Assembly: GCA_963835135.1 (NCBI GenBank)
Contig: CAWIEF010000003.1
Span: 1,178,001 to 1,242,000 of the forward strand
Source of the DNA: JAVVHH01 sp963835135
Lineage (GTDB): Bacteria > Pseudomonadota > Alphaproteobacteria > Acetobacterales > Acetobacteraceae
Direction of reading: 5' to 3'
Length of the DNA stretch: 64,000 nucleotides
Below, piece by piece: positions 51,250 through 60,207 of this stretch (position 1 is its first letter; each line of letters starts with the position of its first letter). The notes beneath the pieces were generated by a model. The model did not search any database. It was not told the origin of the DNA and saw nothing but the letters and a program-made list of their open reading frames with translations. The position numbers were made by a program, and so were the translations under genes.

Positions 51250-51846
51250 ATGACGCCCGACCCTAACAACCCAACCCTCGAGGCCGACCGCGCCGCCCTC
51301 GAGGAACTCCGCGACCTCGGCATGGACATGGCCCGGCTCACCGTCGCCCGCGCCAAGGCCGATGCCGAGGACGGCGTCGACGCCGATCGCACCCCAGCCT
51401 TCGAGCGCATCAACCGCGGCGTCCGCCGCGCCGTCTTCCTGCTCCAGCACATCGCCCGCGAGTGCGCCCGCGCCGAAGCCCAGCTCACCCGCACCGAGCG
51501 CGACCAAGTCCGCGCCCGCCGACAAATCATCCGCGACGTCGAGGACGCGACCGTCAACCGCCCCAAAGCCGAGCAGGACGCGCTCGCCGCCGAACTCCTC
51601 GAACGCCTCGACGCCCCCGAATTCGCCGACGACCTCTCCGGCATGACCGTCGCTCAAGCCAGCGAACTCGTGCGCCACGATTTCGGCCTCGGCAAGATCT
51701 ACACCCACAAGCGCCGCACCCCGGCCGACGTCAAAGCCCTCGCCGCCCGCGCCCGCCACTCCGCGCCCGCCGCCCTGCCGGACCAGCCCGACGCAGCCAT
51801 CACCGCGCTCCTGCGTCACGAAGCGCAGCTCCGACGACAAACCTGA
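51250..51846 (+). CDS. Hypothetical protein, helical
   Basis: A 198-residue, charged, mainly helical protein of no family I recognise. It is rich in Ala, Arg, Asp and Glu, with a long amphipathic region (LLQHIARECARAEAQLTRTERDQVRAR in parts) and a basic patch IYTHKRRTP near residue 156. It has no signal peptide or membrane helix, so it is likely cytoplasmic. Codon use is that of the GC-rich core. The ATG at 51250 has no strong ribosome site, and the frame stays open upstream. It stands alone before a convergent acetyltransferase gene. Confidence 0.6.
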   Translation: MTPDPNNPTLEADRAALEELRDLGMDMARLTVARAKADAEDGVDADRTPAFERINRGVRRAVFLLQHIARECARAEAQLTRTERDQVRARRQIIRDVEDATVNRPKAEQDALAAELLERLDAPEFADDLSGMTVAQASELVRHDFGLGKIYTHKRRTPADVKALAARARHSAPAALPDQPDAAITALLRHEAQLRRQT

Positions 51847-51943
51847 ACCCGCCGCTTCCCGGTCCGCACCCACCTCGACCCACGAGCCCGCCCCTGACGC
51901 CCAGCCCGCCCCCAAGCGGACGCTGGCGCTCGCCGTTATTCGG

Positions 51944-52372
51944 TCAGAGACTATACTCGTAGCGAATGAACCCGCTGTGCTTTGCCAGCCGGTCATACAG
52001 GCGTCGCCCGACCTCGTTGTGGTCTTGCGTCAGCCAGTAAAGGCGCGGCGCCTGGGCCTCCCGCGCAGCGTCCGCGACGGCCTCGATCAGCGCCCGCCCC
52101 CCGCCCGTGCCGCGAGAGCCGGGCTCGACGTAGAGATCCTGCAGGTAGCAGACCGGACGAAGTGTCCAAGCACTCTCATGAAACAGAAAGTGCACCAGTC
52201 CGATCATCCGGCCATCGTCACGCAGCACCAGCGCATGCAGCGTTCCTCCCATCAGCCGCGACCATGTATAGTCGTATTGTTCTTGCGGCATGATCGTGTC
52301 GTAGAATTTCAGGTAGCCGGTCCAAAGCTCGGCCCAGCCAGAGCGGTCACGCTCGGTCAATGTGTCGATCAT
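51944..52372 (-). CDS. GNAT family N-acetyltransferase
   Basis: A 142-residue acyltransferase of the GNAT fold, which transfers acetyl groups from acetyl-CoA to an amine. The acetyl-CoA pyrophosphate loop is VEPGSRGTGGGRALIEAV (about 82-99), preceded by CYLQDLYV and followed by LYWLTQDHNEVGRRLYDRLA. The substrate is unknown. It lies downstream of smc on the same strand, 73 bases away. Confidence 0.88.
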   Translation of the reverse strand: MIDTLTERDRSGWAELWTGYLKFYDTIMPQEQYDYTWSRLMGGTLHALVLRDDGRMIGLVHFLFHESAWTLRPVCYLQDLYVEPGSRGTGGGRALIEAVADAAREAQAPRLYWLTQDHNEVGRRLYDRLAKHSGFIRYEYSL

Positions 52373-52419
52373 GTCGCTCCTTCGGCTCTGTTGTGAACGG
52401 TGAAGAGCACGCCGCCCAA

Positions 52420-52449
52420 TGCGCTGCCATCTACTGCGCTGCCATCTAC
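52420..52449. repeat. 15-bp tandem duplication over the smc stop codon
   Basis: TGCGCTGCCATCTAC occurs twice in tandem (52420-52434 and 52435-52449). The second copy contains the smc stop codon (TAG in the transcript at 52446-52448) and the first gives a second in-frame TAG five codons further on. Confidence 0.8.
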
Positions 52450-55400
52450 TCCGCCGCCACCGCCTCCACCAGCTCCACCGCCGCCCCCAAATCCACCGAC
52501 AACAGCCGCGACACCCCCCGCTCCTGCATCGTCACCCCATACAGCCGGTCCATCCGCGCCATCGTCAGGTGATGGTGCGTCACCACCAGGAACCGCGTCC
52601 CCGTCTCCGCCACCATGTCGGCCAGCAGCGTGCAGAACCGCTCCACGTTCGCGTCGTCCAGCGGCGCATCCACCTCGTCCAGCACGCACAGCGGCGCCGG
52701 GTTGCAGCGGAACACCGCGAAGATCAGGCTTAGCGCCGTCAACGCCTGCTCCCCGCCCGACAGCAGCGACAGCGTCGCCAGCGTCTTGCCCGGCGGCTGC
52801 GCGTAGATCTCCAGCCCGGCCTGCAGCGGATCGTCCGACCCCACCAGCGCCAGATGCGCCCGCCCGCCCCCGAACATCCGCGCGAACAGATGCTGGAAGT
52901 GCTTGTCCACCTGGGTGAACACCTCCGACAGCCGCTCCCGCCCCTCCCGGTTCAGATGCCCGATCCCCCCGCGCAGCTTGGCGATCGCCGTGCCCAGCTC
53001 GTCCCGCTCCGAAACGATCGTCGCCATCTCGGCCGCCAGCGCCTCCGCCTCGATCTCCGCCCGCAGGTTGACCGGCCCCATCGCGTCGCGCTCGCGCGCC
53101 AGCCGCTGCCACTTCGCCCGCGCCCGCTCCTCGGCTGCGACGGAGACGTCCTCGGGCGGCGGCGGGATGTCCAGCGCCCCCATCCGCGCCTCCACCGCCG
53201 CCTCGGCCGCAGCCACCCCCTGCGCCGCCGCCTCGACCGCGCCCTCCGCCCGCACCAGCGCCTCGCGCGACGCATACAGCGCGTGCTCGGCCGTCCGCGC
53301 CGCGGCGGCGGCCACGGTCTCGTGCCGCTCCGCCGACGCCAGCGCGCTCTGTGCCGCGTGATGCGCCGCCTGCGCCTCCCGCAGCCCCGCCTCCGTCTGC
53401 TCCGCCTGCCGCGCTGCCGCGCCGGGACCGTCCTGCAACGTCTCGACGTCCCGCGCCGCCTCGCGCGCCCGCGCCGCCAGGTCCGTGACCCGGCCCCGCG
53501 CATCGGCCGCCCGCATCCGCCCGTCCGCCCGCTCGCGGCCGATCACCGCGATCCGGCTTTGCCGCGCCGCATGCGCCCGCTCGAGCGTCTGCAGCGCCAG
53601 CAGCGCCTCCCGCTCGCGCGCCCGCGCCGCCGCCTGCGCCACCCGGCTCCGCTCCACCTCGGCCCGCAGCAGCGTGATGTCGGGCGCTGCGTCGCGCTCG
53701 CGCCGGGCTGTGGCGAGCGCGGCATCGGCCTCGTCCCGCTCCGGCGTCAGCGCATCGATCTGCGCCTGCAGGTCGTCCCGCCGGGCGGCGCTCTGCTCGG
53801 CGCGGCCGCGCAGCGCGGCGGCTTCGGTCCGCGCGCGCTCGGCGGCCTGCTCGGCCGTCCGCAGCCCCGCGCGCGCGGCCCCATCGGCCGCCACCGCGCC
53901 GCGCTCGGCCGCATCGGCCGCCTCCCGCGCCGCCCGCGCCTCGCCCGCGGCCCTCTCGGCCGCCCGCAATTGCCCCTGCAACCCGGCCAGCCGGTTGCGC
54001 TGCTGCAGCCGCACCGCCGCCGCCGTCGGCGCCCCCGCCCGCACCGTGTAGCCGTCCCAACGCCACACCGCGCCCTGCCGCGAGACAAGCGTCTGCCCCG
54101 GCCGCAGCCCCGCCTGCCCCGCCTGCCCCGTCCCGTCATCCTCCACGACCGACACCCCGGCCAGCGCCCGCGCCAGCAGCGCCGGCCCGCGCACCAGCGC
54201 CGACAGCGCCGTCCCGGGCATCGCCGGCGTGTCCGCCAGCGCTGGCAGCTCCCGCCAATGCCGCGGCGCGTCCGGGTCGGCCGCCGCGGCCAACTCCTCG
54301 CCCAACGCCGCGCCCAACGCCGCCTCCAACCCGGCCGGAACCTCGAGCCGGTCGACCATCTTCGGCCACCGCTCGCCGTCGCGCACCGCCAGCACCTGCG
54401 ACAGCCCGGCCACCTCCGCCGCCAGCCGCGACCGCGCCGCCTCGGCCTGGTTCAGCCGCTCCCGCGCCGCGCTCGCCACCGGCAGCGCCGCCGCCCGGGC
54501 CGCCTCCGCCGCCTCGGCCCGCTCCCGCGCCGCCGCGAGCGCCGCCCGGGCCGCCCCCTCCGCCTCGGTCGCCCGCTGCACCTGCGCCGGATCGGGCGAC
54601 GCGGCCTCCGCGCGCGCGCGCTCCGCCTGCAAGCGCGAGACCGCCTCGGCCGCCCGCTTGGCCCGCATCTCGGCCGCCTGCAGCGCCTGCTGCACGCTGG
54701 CCGCCCGCGCCGTCAGCGCCGCCGCCCGCTCGGTCGCCGCACTCGCCGCCGCCTCCGCTGCCGCGAGCGCGTCCGCCGCTTCCACCGCCCCGCGCCGCGC
54801 CGCCTCCAGCGCCGCCGGATGGCCCTCCGCCTCGCCCGCCAGCCGCGCCTCCTCGGCCAGCAGCCGGGCCTCCGCGGCCTCGGCATCGGTCTGGGTCTGC
54901 TCGGCATGCGCGAGGTCGCGCACCGTCTGCGCCCGCCGCGCCGTCGCCGCCGCCAGCGCCGCCTGCGCCCGGGCGATCTCCGCTTTGACGCCTTCCTCCG
55001 CCACCCGCGCCCGTTCCAGCACGGTCCGCGCCGCCGACTCCGCGCCGCGCAGCCCCGGCAGGGCCGCCTGCGCCGCCTCGGCCACCTGCGCCGCCGCGAT
55101 CGAGCCGGACGCCGCCGCCGTCACCCCCGCCTGCGCCTCCGCCAGCGCCGCCTCGGCCGTCGCATACGCCGCCCGCGCCCGCGCCCGCCCAATCGACAGC
55201 ATCGCCGCCTCCGCCTCGCCGACCGTGCTCGACAGCGTCCGATACCGGTTGGCCTGCTTGGCCTGCGTCTGCAGCCCCTCGAGCTGCGTCGCCAGCATCG
55301 CCCGCCGCTCTTCCGCCCGCTCGAGATTGCCCTCCGCCGCCCGCAGCCGCGTCTCCGCCTCCGCCCGCCGCGCATGCAGCCCGGTGATCCCAGCCGCCTC

Positions 55401-55898
55401 CTCGAGCACCTGCCGCCGCTCGTCGGGCCGCGCGTTGACCAGCGCGCTGACCCGCCCCTGGCTCACCATCGCCGACGACCGCGCCCCCGAGGCCAGGTCG
55501 GCGAACAGCGTCTGCACGTCCCGCGCCCGCGCCTCCCGGCCGTTCACCCGATACGCGCTGCCCGCCCCGCGCTCGATCCGCCGCGCCACCGCAAGCTCCG
55601 CCTGCGCGTCGAACGGCTGCGGAAACCCGCCCTCCGTCTCCAACGTCAGCACCACCTCGGCCAGGTTGCGGCTGGCCCGCGACGTCGTGCCGGCAAAGAT
55701 GACGTCGTCCATCTCCGCCCCGCGCAACGTCCGCGCCGACGCCTCGCCCATCGCCCAGCGCAGCGCGTCCGTCACGTTGCTCTTGCCGCACCCGTTCGGC
55801 CCGACGATCCCGGTCAGCCCAGGCAGGATCTCGACCGTCGCCGGCTCGGCGAAACTCTTGAACCCGGCAATCGCGAGCCGGACGAACCGAGCCCGCAT
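52446..55898 (-). CDS. smc: Chromosome segregation ATPase SMC
   Basis: A 1150-residue SMC protein that loads on the chromosome with ScpAB and extrudes loops for segregation. It has an N-terminal ATPase head (FKSFAEPATVEI, Walker A GPNGCGKSN at about 33-41), two very long Ala/Arg/Glu-rich coiled coils, a hinge around residues 500-640, and the C-terminal head with signature LLSGGEQALTALSLIFA and Walker B VLDEVDAPLDDAN. The coils are unusually alanine-rich. ATG at 55898 lies four bases after the dsbA-like stop, so the two are co-transcribed. Confidence 0.95.
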   Translation of the reverse strand: MRARFVRLAIAGFKSFAEPATVEILPGLTGIVGPNGCGKSNVTDALRWAMGEASARTLRGAEMDDVIFAGTTSRASRNLAEVVLTLETEGGFPQPFDAQAELAVARRIERGAGSAYRVNGREARARDVQTLFADLASGARSSAMVSQGRVSALVNARPDERRQVLEEAAGITGLHARRAEAETRLRAAEGNLERAEERRAMLATQLEGLQTQAKQANRYRTLSSTVGEAEAAMLSIGRARARAAYATAEAALAEAQAGVTAAASGSIAAAQVAEAAQAALPGLRGAESAARTVLERARVAEEGVKAEIARAQAALAAATARRAQTVRDLAHAEQTQTDAEAAEARLLAEEARLAGEAEGHPAALEAARRGAVEAADALAAAEAAASAATERAAALTARAASVQQALQAAEMRAKRAAEAVSRLQAERARAEAASPDPAQVQRATEAEGAARAALAAARERAEAAEAARAAALPVASAARERLNQAEAARSRLAAEVAGLSQVLAVRDGERWPKMVDRLEVPAGLEAALGAALGEELAAAADPDAPRHWRELPALADTPAMPGTALSALVRGPALLARALAGVSVVEDDGTGQAGQAGLRPGQTLVSRQGAVWRWDGYTVRAGAPTAAAVRLQQRNRLAGLQGQLRAAERAAGEARAAREAADAAERGAVAADGAARAGLRTAEQAAERARTEAAALRGRAEQSAARRDDLQAQIDALTPERDEADAALATARRERDAAPDITLLRAEVERSRVAQAAARAREREALLALQTLERAHAARQSRIAVIGRERADGRMRAADARGRVTDLAARAREAARDVETLQDGPGAAARQAEQTEAGLREAQAAHHAAQSALASAERHETVAAAAARTAEHALYASREALVRAEGAVEAAAQGVAAAEAAVEARMGALDIPPPPEDVSVAAEERARAKWQRLARERDAMGPVNLRAEIEAEALAAEMATIVSERDELGTAIAKLRGGIGHLNREGRERLSEVFTQVDKHFQHLFARMFGGGRAHLALVGSDDPLQAGLEIYAQPPGKTLATLSLLSGGEQALTALSLIFAVFRCNPAPLCVLDEVDAPLDDANVERFCTLLADMVAETGTRFLVVTHHHLTMARMDRLYGVTMQERGVSRLLSVDLGAAVELVEAVAAE

Positions 55899-55902
55899 CG
55901 TC

Positions 55903-56514
55903 TCAGGCGCTGGCGGCCGCTTCAACCGCCTTCAGGAACGTGTCGTACGACACCGCCCCCGCCGTCGGCTTCTCGTTGAACACGAAGGTCGGCGTGCTGT
56001 TCACGCTATACTTCTTCTCGCCCCCCGCCTGCTCGTCGAGCACGAACTGCTTGAGCGCGTCGTCGCGCACCGTCGCGTCGAACGTCGTGCGCGACAGCCC
56101 GGCCAGCAGCGCCAGCTTGGCCAGCTCCTCGACCGGGTTGGCCGAGCGCGTGAACGCCCAGCGGTCCTGCGTGCCCAGCAGCGCCGAAACGAACGGCTCA
56201 TACCGCTCCGGCGGCAGCGCCCGCGCGACCATGGCCGCATACAGCGCCAGTTGGTCGAGCGGATAATCCCGCCAAATGTATCGGACCTTCCCGGTGTCGA
56301 TCAGCTCCGCCTTCACGCGCGGGAACGTCTCCTTCTGGAACGCGGCGCAATGGGTGCAGGTCAGGCTGAAATACTCCTGCACCGTGACCTTCGCGTCGGC
56401 GCTGCCGATCGCGCGGTCCGCCAGGCGAGGGTCCTCGCCCTCGGCGCGGGCCGCCTTCAGAGCGGGAAGCGCCAGGACGCTGGCGGCGAGCAGGGTGCGG
56501 CGTGTGGGCGTCAT
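55903..56514 (-). CDS. DsbA-family thiol-disulfide oxidoreductase
   Basis: A 203-residue exported thioredoxin-fold protein. The N-terminus TRRTLLAASVLALPALKAARA is a signal peptide with a twin arginine. The active site is Cys53-Thr-His-Cys56 (LTCTHCAAF) and the cis-proline segment is STPTFVFN. It belongs to the DsbA/DsbG-like group with a helical insert and would form or isomerise disulfides in the periplasm. It sits between the DUF721 gene and smc, the order seen in many alphaproteobacteria. Confidence 0.9.
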   Translation of the reverse strand: MTPTRRTLLAASVLALPALKAARAEGEDPRLADRAIGSADAKVTVQEYFSLTCTHCAAFQKETFPRVKAELIDTGKVRYIWRDYPLDQLALYAAMVARALPPERYEPFVSALLGTQDRWAFTRSANPVEELAKLALLAGLSRTTFDATVRDDALKQFVLDEQAGGEKKYSVNSTPTFVFNEKPTAGAVSYDTFLKAVEAAASA

Positions 56515-56570
56515 AGCGGCCTCGGACTCGGACGATACCCTCTGTTATGCCTCCGACCCCCGCGTCCGCG

Positions 56571-57083
56571 TCAAGCCTCCCGCCGCCGGCGCCGGGCCGG
56601 GCTCGGCTGGGCCGCCTGCGCGACCGCGCCGCCGAGCGCGGCCAGCGCGTCCCGCAGTGGCCCCGCTTGCATGTCGGGCACCGCGACGGGCGGGGCTGGC
56701 GCGGGGCGAGGGCCGGGCGCGGCCTCGGCGGCACGCGGCGCCGGGGCCTGCACGAAGCGGAACTGCTCGACCATCGTGCGGCCGTAATGGGCGTTGATCC
56801 GTTCGGCCAGTTGCCCCGAAAGGTGCTGCAGCTCGAGCGCAACTGGCCCGGCGCACGCCAGCGTCAGCGTCGCGCGGCTGAGCGCGCGGGGACTGCTGAC
56901 CGCCGCCAGGGCGGGGCCGACGATGCTGGGCCAATCCGCCATCAGTTGGGCCGCGCCGGCCGCGCGCGAGCGGAAGGCCGTCCGGGTCACCGCCGGGAGC
57001 AGCGCACCGATCGCCCGGGGGCCGCCGTAGAAGCGCCCGGGGCGGTCCGCCGCATCCTTGCCCGGCGCGTCGTCGCTCGCCAT
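56571..57083 (-). CDS. DUF721/DciA-like protein
   Basis: A 170-residue protein whose first 105 residues match DUF721 (RAIGALLPAVTRTAF, WPSIVGPALAAVSSP, LELQHLSGQLAERINAHYG). DciA proteins of this family are the helicase loaders of most bacteria that lack DnaC. The remaining part is a proline/alanine-rich tail of low complexity. ATG at 57083 is only nine bases from the mutY start on the other strand. It precedes the dsbA-like gene in a DUF721-dsbA-smc run. Confidence 0.83.
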   Translation of the reverse strand: MASDDAPGKDAADRPGRFYGGPRAIGALLPAVTRTAFRSRAAGAAQLMADWPSIVGPALAAVSSPRALSRATLTLACAGPVALELQHLSGQLAERINAHYGRTMVEQFRFVQAPAPRAAEAAPGPRPAPAPPVAVPDMQAGPLRDALAALGGAVAQAAQPSPARRRRREA

Positions 57084-57092
57084 ACCGATCCC

Positions 57093-58160
57093 GTGCCCCC
57101 ACTCCCCTCAGCGGCCGACCTCCTGCGGTGGTACGACCGGCATCGCCGATCTATGCCATGGCGCGCCGTCCCGGGCGAGCCGCCCGATCCCTACCGCGTC
57201 TGGCTGTCCGAGATCATGCTGCAGCAAACCACGGTGGCGGCCGTCGGCCCGTATTTCGCCCGCTTCATGGCGCGCTTTCCCACCGTCGGCGCTCTGGCTG
57301 CGGCCGAGGAGGACGCCGTGCTGCAAGCCTGGGCCGGGCTCGGCTACTACGCCCGGGCGCGCAACCTGCATCGCTGCGCCAAGATCGTCGCCGCCAGCGG
57401 CGGCTTCCCCTGCGATCTGGCCGGTCTGCGAGCGCTGCCGGGAGTCGGCGAATACACCGCCGCCGCGCTCGCCAGCATCGCCTTCGGCATCCCCGTCGTG
57501 CCGGTCGATGGCAACGTCGAGCGCGTCGCGGCGCGCGTGTTCGCCATCGACCGCCCGCTCCCGGCCTCCCGCGCCGAGATCGCCGCCGCCGCCCGCACCC
57601 TCGGCCGCGACCCGGCCGCCATCGCCCGCCCCGCCGACTTCACCCAAGCGCTGTTCGACCTCGGCGCCACCATCTGCACGCCCCGCACCCCGGCCTGCGC
57701 CCTCTGCCCCTGGCGCCCCGACTGCGTCGCCCGCGCCGCCGGTATCGAGGCGACACTCCCGGTCAAAGCCCCCAAACCCGTCCGGCCCATCCGCTACGGC
57801 GTCCATTTCTGGCTCGAAGACGCGAGCGGCGACGTCCTCCTCCGCCGCCGCCCTTCCACCGGCTTGTTGGGCGGCATGCTGGAACTGCCCGGCACCGCCT
57901 GGCGCACCGAGCCCTGGAGCCGGCCCGACGCGCTGATCCACGCGCCGCAACCGGCCGACTGGCAGTTTTGCGGCACCGCCAGGCATGGGTTTACTCATTT
58001 CGAGCTACGGGCCGACGTCCACTGGGCGCGCGTCGACTGTATCGACGCGCCCGGATTGCACCGCAACGCCAATGGTCTGGCGGACGAAGCGTTGCCGACC
58101 GTTATGCGTCGCTGTATCGAACTCGCCCGAAAACACGCGGGCTCATTCACCTCGCGTTAA
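57093..58160 (+). CDS. mutY: A/G-specific adenine glycosylase MutY
   Basis: A 355-residue base-excision repair enzyme that removes adenine opposite 8-oxoguanine. Catalytic Glu40 (SEIMLQQTTV) and Asp139 (VPVDGNVERV) are present, as are the helix-hairpin-helix LPGVGEYTAAA and the 4Fe-4S loop C-x6-C-x2-C-x5-C in CTPRTPACALCPWRPDC. The C-terminal third is the MutT-like recognition domain (GLLGGMLELPGT, FTHFEL). The start is GTG at 57093; no other in-frame start precedes the conserved LLRWYD. Confidence 0.95.
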   Translation: MPPLPSAADLLRWYDRHRRSMPWRAVPGEPPDPYRVWLSEIMLQQTTVAAVGPYFARFMARFPTVGALAAAEEDAVLQAWAGLGYYARARNLHRCAKIVAASGGFPCDLAGLRALPGVGEYTAAALASIAFGIPVVPVDGNVERVAARVFAIDRPLPASRAEIAAAARTLGRDPAAIARPADFTQALFDLGATICTPRTPACALCPWRPDCVARAAGIEATLPVKAPKPVRPIRYGVHFWLEDASGDVLLRRRPSTGLLGGMLELPGTAWRTEPWSRPDALIHAPQPADWQFCGTARHGFTHFELRADVHWARVDCIDAPGLHRNANGLADEALPTVMRRCIELARKHAGSFTSR

Positions 58161-58236
58161 TATCTTTCCTGCATATTCCAGTCAGCCCAACAAAACGGGG
58201 GCTTGATCTGATGATTAGGCAAGAAGGCACTTCAAC

Positions 58237-59199
58237 ATGTCACTTAACTCTGTAAACACCAACATTGCGGCTCAGGTTGCGCTGCAGTCCCTCAACTCGA
58301 CCCAGACGAACCTGCAAGCAACGCAGAAGCGCATCAGCACCGGCTTCCGCGTCGCTGATGCGACCGATGACGGCGCCGCGTTCGCCGTTGCTCAAAAGGT
58401 GCGGGCCGATACCGGCGCTCTGACCACCGTCAACCAGCAGCTCGGCAACGCCAAGGGCTTGGTCGGCACGGCGATCGCTGGTTTGACGTCGATCTCCAAC
58501 ACGCTGAACAGTGCGAACTCACTCCTGGTGAAACTGGGTGACGCTGGCATCTCGGCTGATCAGCGCGCTCAGTATACCACTCAGTACAAGTCTCTTGTCC
58601 TCCAGGTTGCGAGCACCGTTGACGGTTCTACCTACAACGGGAAGTCGCTGCTTGGGACGACGGGTGACGCTCTCGGCGGAACTCAGACTGCGGGTGCTCC
58701 TGTTTCGGTGGTTGCCACTGAAACGGGCGCGCAGAAAGCTATCGCGGGCGAAGACAACAGCAAGCTCGCCGCGGACCTCTGGAGCCTAATTGGCGGAACG
58801 GTGACTGCCTCGACCGGCACAGCTGCCGCGATCTACAATGACCCGACGACAAACGTGCAAGCGAATGCCGTCGCGGCTCTGACTGGCAAGGACGCCGCAG
58901 GAGCTTCGTATGCCACGGGCGGTCCGACCACGAGTGTCCACAGCGTTGGTGATCTTCAAAAAAATGTCGCCAACCAGCTGAACCAGGCGAGCGCTGACTT
59001 GAATGCTCTGGATGCGACGATCACCTTCAACTCGTCCAAGATCGACAGCCTCAATGCCGGTCTAGGCGCGCTGATCGATGCGGACCTGAGCAAGGAATCG
59101 GCCAACCTGCAGGCGCTGCAGATCCGTCAGCAGCTGGGCACGCAAGCCCTGTCGCTGGCGAACCAGAGCCCGCAGTCCCTACTCAGCCTCTTCAAGTAA
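58237..59199 (+). CDS. fliC: Flagellin
   Basis: A 320-residue filament subunit. The conserved N-terminal D0/D1 region (SLNSVNTNIAAQVALQSLN, KRISTGFRVADATDD) and C-terminal D0 (ALQIRQQLGTQALSLANQSPQ) flank a short variable centre, giving a small flagellin typical of alphaproteobacteria. It is exported by the flagellar type III system. Codon use is less extreme in GC than in neighbours, as expected for a highly expressed gene. ATG at 58237 follows GAAGG. A strong terminator lies just after it and flbT and flaF follow. Confidence 0.95.
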   Translation: MSLNSVNTNIAAQVALQSLNSTQTNLQATQKRISTGFRVADATDDGAAFAVAQKVRADTGALTTVNQQLGNAKGLVGTAIAGLTSISNTLNSANSLLVKLGDAGISADQRAQYTTQYKSLVLQVASTVDGSTYNGKSLLGTTGDALGGTQTAGAPVSVVATETGAQKAIAGEDNSKLAADLWSLIGGTVTASTGTAAAIYNDPTTNVQANAVAALTGKDAAGASYATGGPTTSVHSVGDLQKNVANQLNQASADLNALDATITFNSSKIDSLNAGLGALIDADLSKESANLQALQIRQQLGTQALSLANQSPQSLLSLFK

Positions 59200-59209
59200 C
59201 TTGGCTAAT

Positions 59210-59243
59210 CCGGCGGCGGACCCTCCGCCGCCGGTCCTTTCTT
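59210..59243 (+). terminator. Rho-independent terminator after fliC
   Basis: CCGGCGGCGGA and TCCGCCGCCGG form a perfect 11-bp stem around CCC, followed by TCCTTTCTT. It lies ten bases after the flagellin stop and before flbT, so it should reduce expression of the regulators relative to flagellin. Confidence 0.85.
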
Positions 59244-59274
59244 GAACGTCTAACGAAAGCTAGAGGCTGACAGT

Positions 59275-59706
59275 ATGTCGAACCTCGTTTTGGAATTGCG
59301 GCAAGGGGAGACGATGATCATCAACGGAGCCCCGATCCGTTTCCGCACCAAGGCCCGCATCGAATTGACCGCGCACGCTCGCTTTCTGTTCGGCAAGCAG
59401 ATCATGTCGCCCGAAGCCGCCGACAGCCCGGCGCGCCGGCTCTACTTCGCCCTCCAATCAGCCTACATCGGCACCGATGAGGAGCGGGTTCAGGGGCTCG
59501 AAACGGCGCGTACGCTCACCGCCGCGTTCAAGGAAGCCACCACATCCGCTCTGGCTCGCGAAATCCTCGACCGGGCCCTTGCCGCAGCCGAGGCGGACGA
59601 GTGCTACACCGCTCTCAAGCTGGCCCGTCGCATCATCCGTCACGAAGACGCCCTCCTCGGCCGATCGGTCGTTCCAACGGAGCAAATCAGCCAATGCATG
59701 GCCTAA
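59275..59706 (+). CDS. flbT: Flagellin translation regulator FlbT
   Basis: A 143-residue FlbT homologue. In Caulobacter FlbT binds flagellin mRNA and represses its translation or stability when assembly is blocked. The family reading is GETMIINGAPIRFRTKARIEL, RLYFALQSAYIG and CYTALKLARRIIRHED. It follows fliC with a terminator in between. Its 3' end overlaps flaF by 13 bases. Confidence 0.93.
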   Translation: MSNLVLELRQGETMIINGAPIRFRTKARIELTAHARFLFGKQIMSPEAADSPARRLYFALQSAYIGTDEERVQGLETARTLTAAFKEATTSALAREILDRALAAAEADECYTALKLARRIIRHEDALLGRSVVPTEQISQCMA

Positions 59707-60035
59707 CAGCGACGCGCGCGTATCAAGCGCGTTCGGCAGACCGCAATCTCCGCGACCAGGAGGCCGACGTGTTTCGCCGCGCCACTGCGGCGCTTCGTCA
59801 AGCTCAAGCCGACTCGGCCGTCGCACGTGTCCGCGCGTTGGCCGACAACAGCCTGCTCTGGACCACCTTGGTCATCTCGCTCAAGGATCCAGCCAACGCT
59901 CTTCCCGAGACCCTCCGCAGCTCGATCATCTCTGTCGGTCTGGCCGTCCAGCGCGAGATCAACGCCAAACAGCCAGACCTTCCCTTCCTGATCGGTATCA
60001 ACGAACAGATGACCGCAGGCCTGATGGGCATCTAG
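59694..60035 (+). CDS. flaF: Flagellin regulator FlaF
   Basis: A 113-residue FlaF homologue, needed for flagellin synthesis or export and acting against FlbT in Caulobacter. Family segments are ADNSLLWTTLVISLKDPAN, LRSSIISVGLAVQREI and the terminal LIGINEQMTAGLMG. ATG at 59694 lies inside the end of flbT, in another frame, so the two are coupled. Confidence 0.9.
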   Translation: MHGLTATRAYQARSADRNLRDQEADVFRRATAALRQAQADSAVARVRALADNSLLWTTLVISLKDPANALPETLRSSIISVGLAVQREINAKQPDLPFLIGINEQMTAGLMGI

Positions 60036-60207
60036 CCCTGTTCATGTGTCACCGAACCGTCGTCCGTTGAGACACATCTCCGACTAGCCCACAAAATGCG
60101 GGATCCATTCAGGGCGCGCATCTCTCAAGTATGCGGCGTCTCGGCTGGTTGCCGTCGGAGTGGTGGCCAAGCTTGCGGCAGCGTGCAGGTTTGGGCACCA
60201 AGGGTCC

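Noticed and set aside
52854..55979. A 1041-codon frame opposite smc
   Set aside because: Arg/Pro-rich low-complexity shadow of the alanine-rich smc coiled coils, with no ribosome site or homology.
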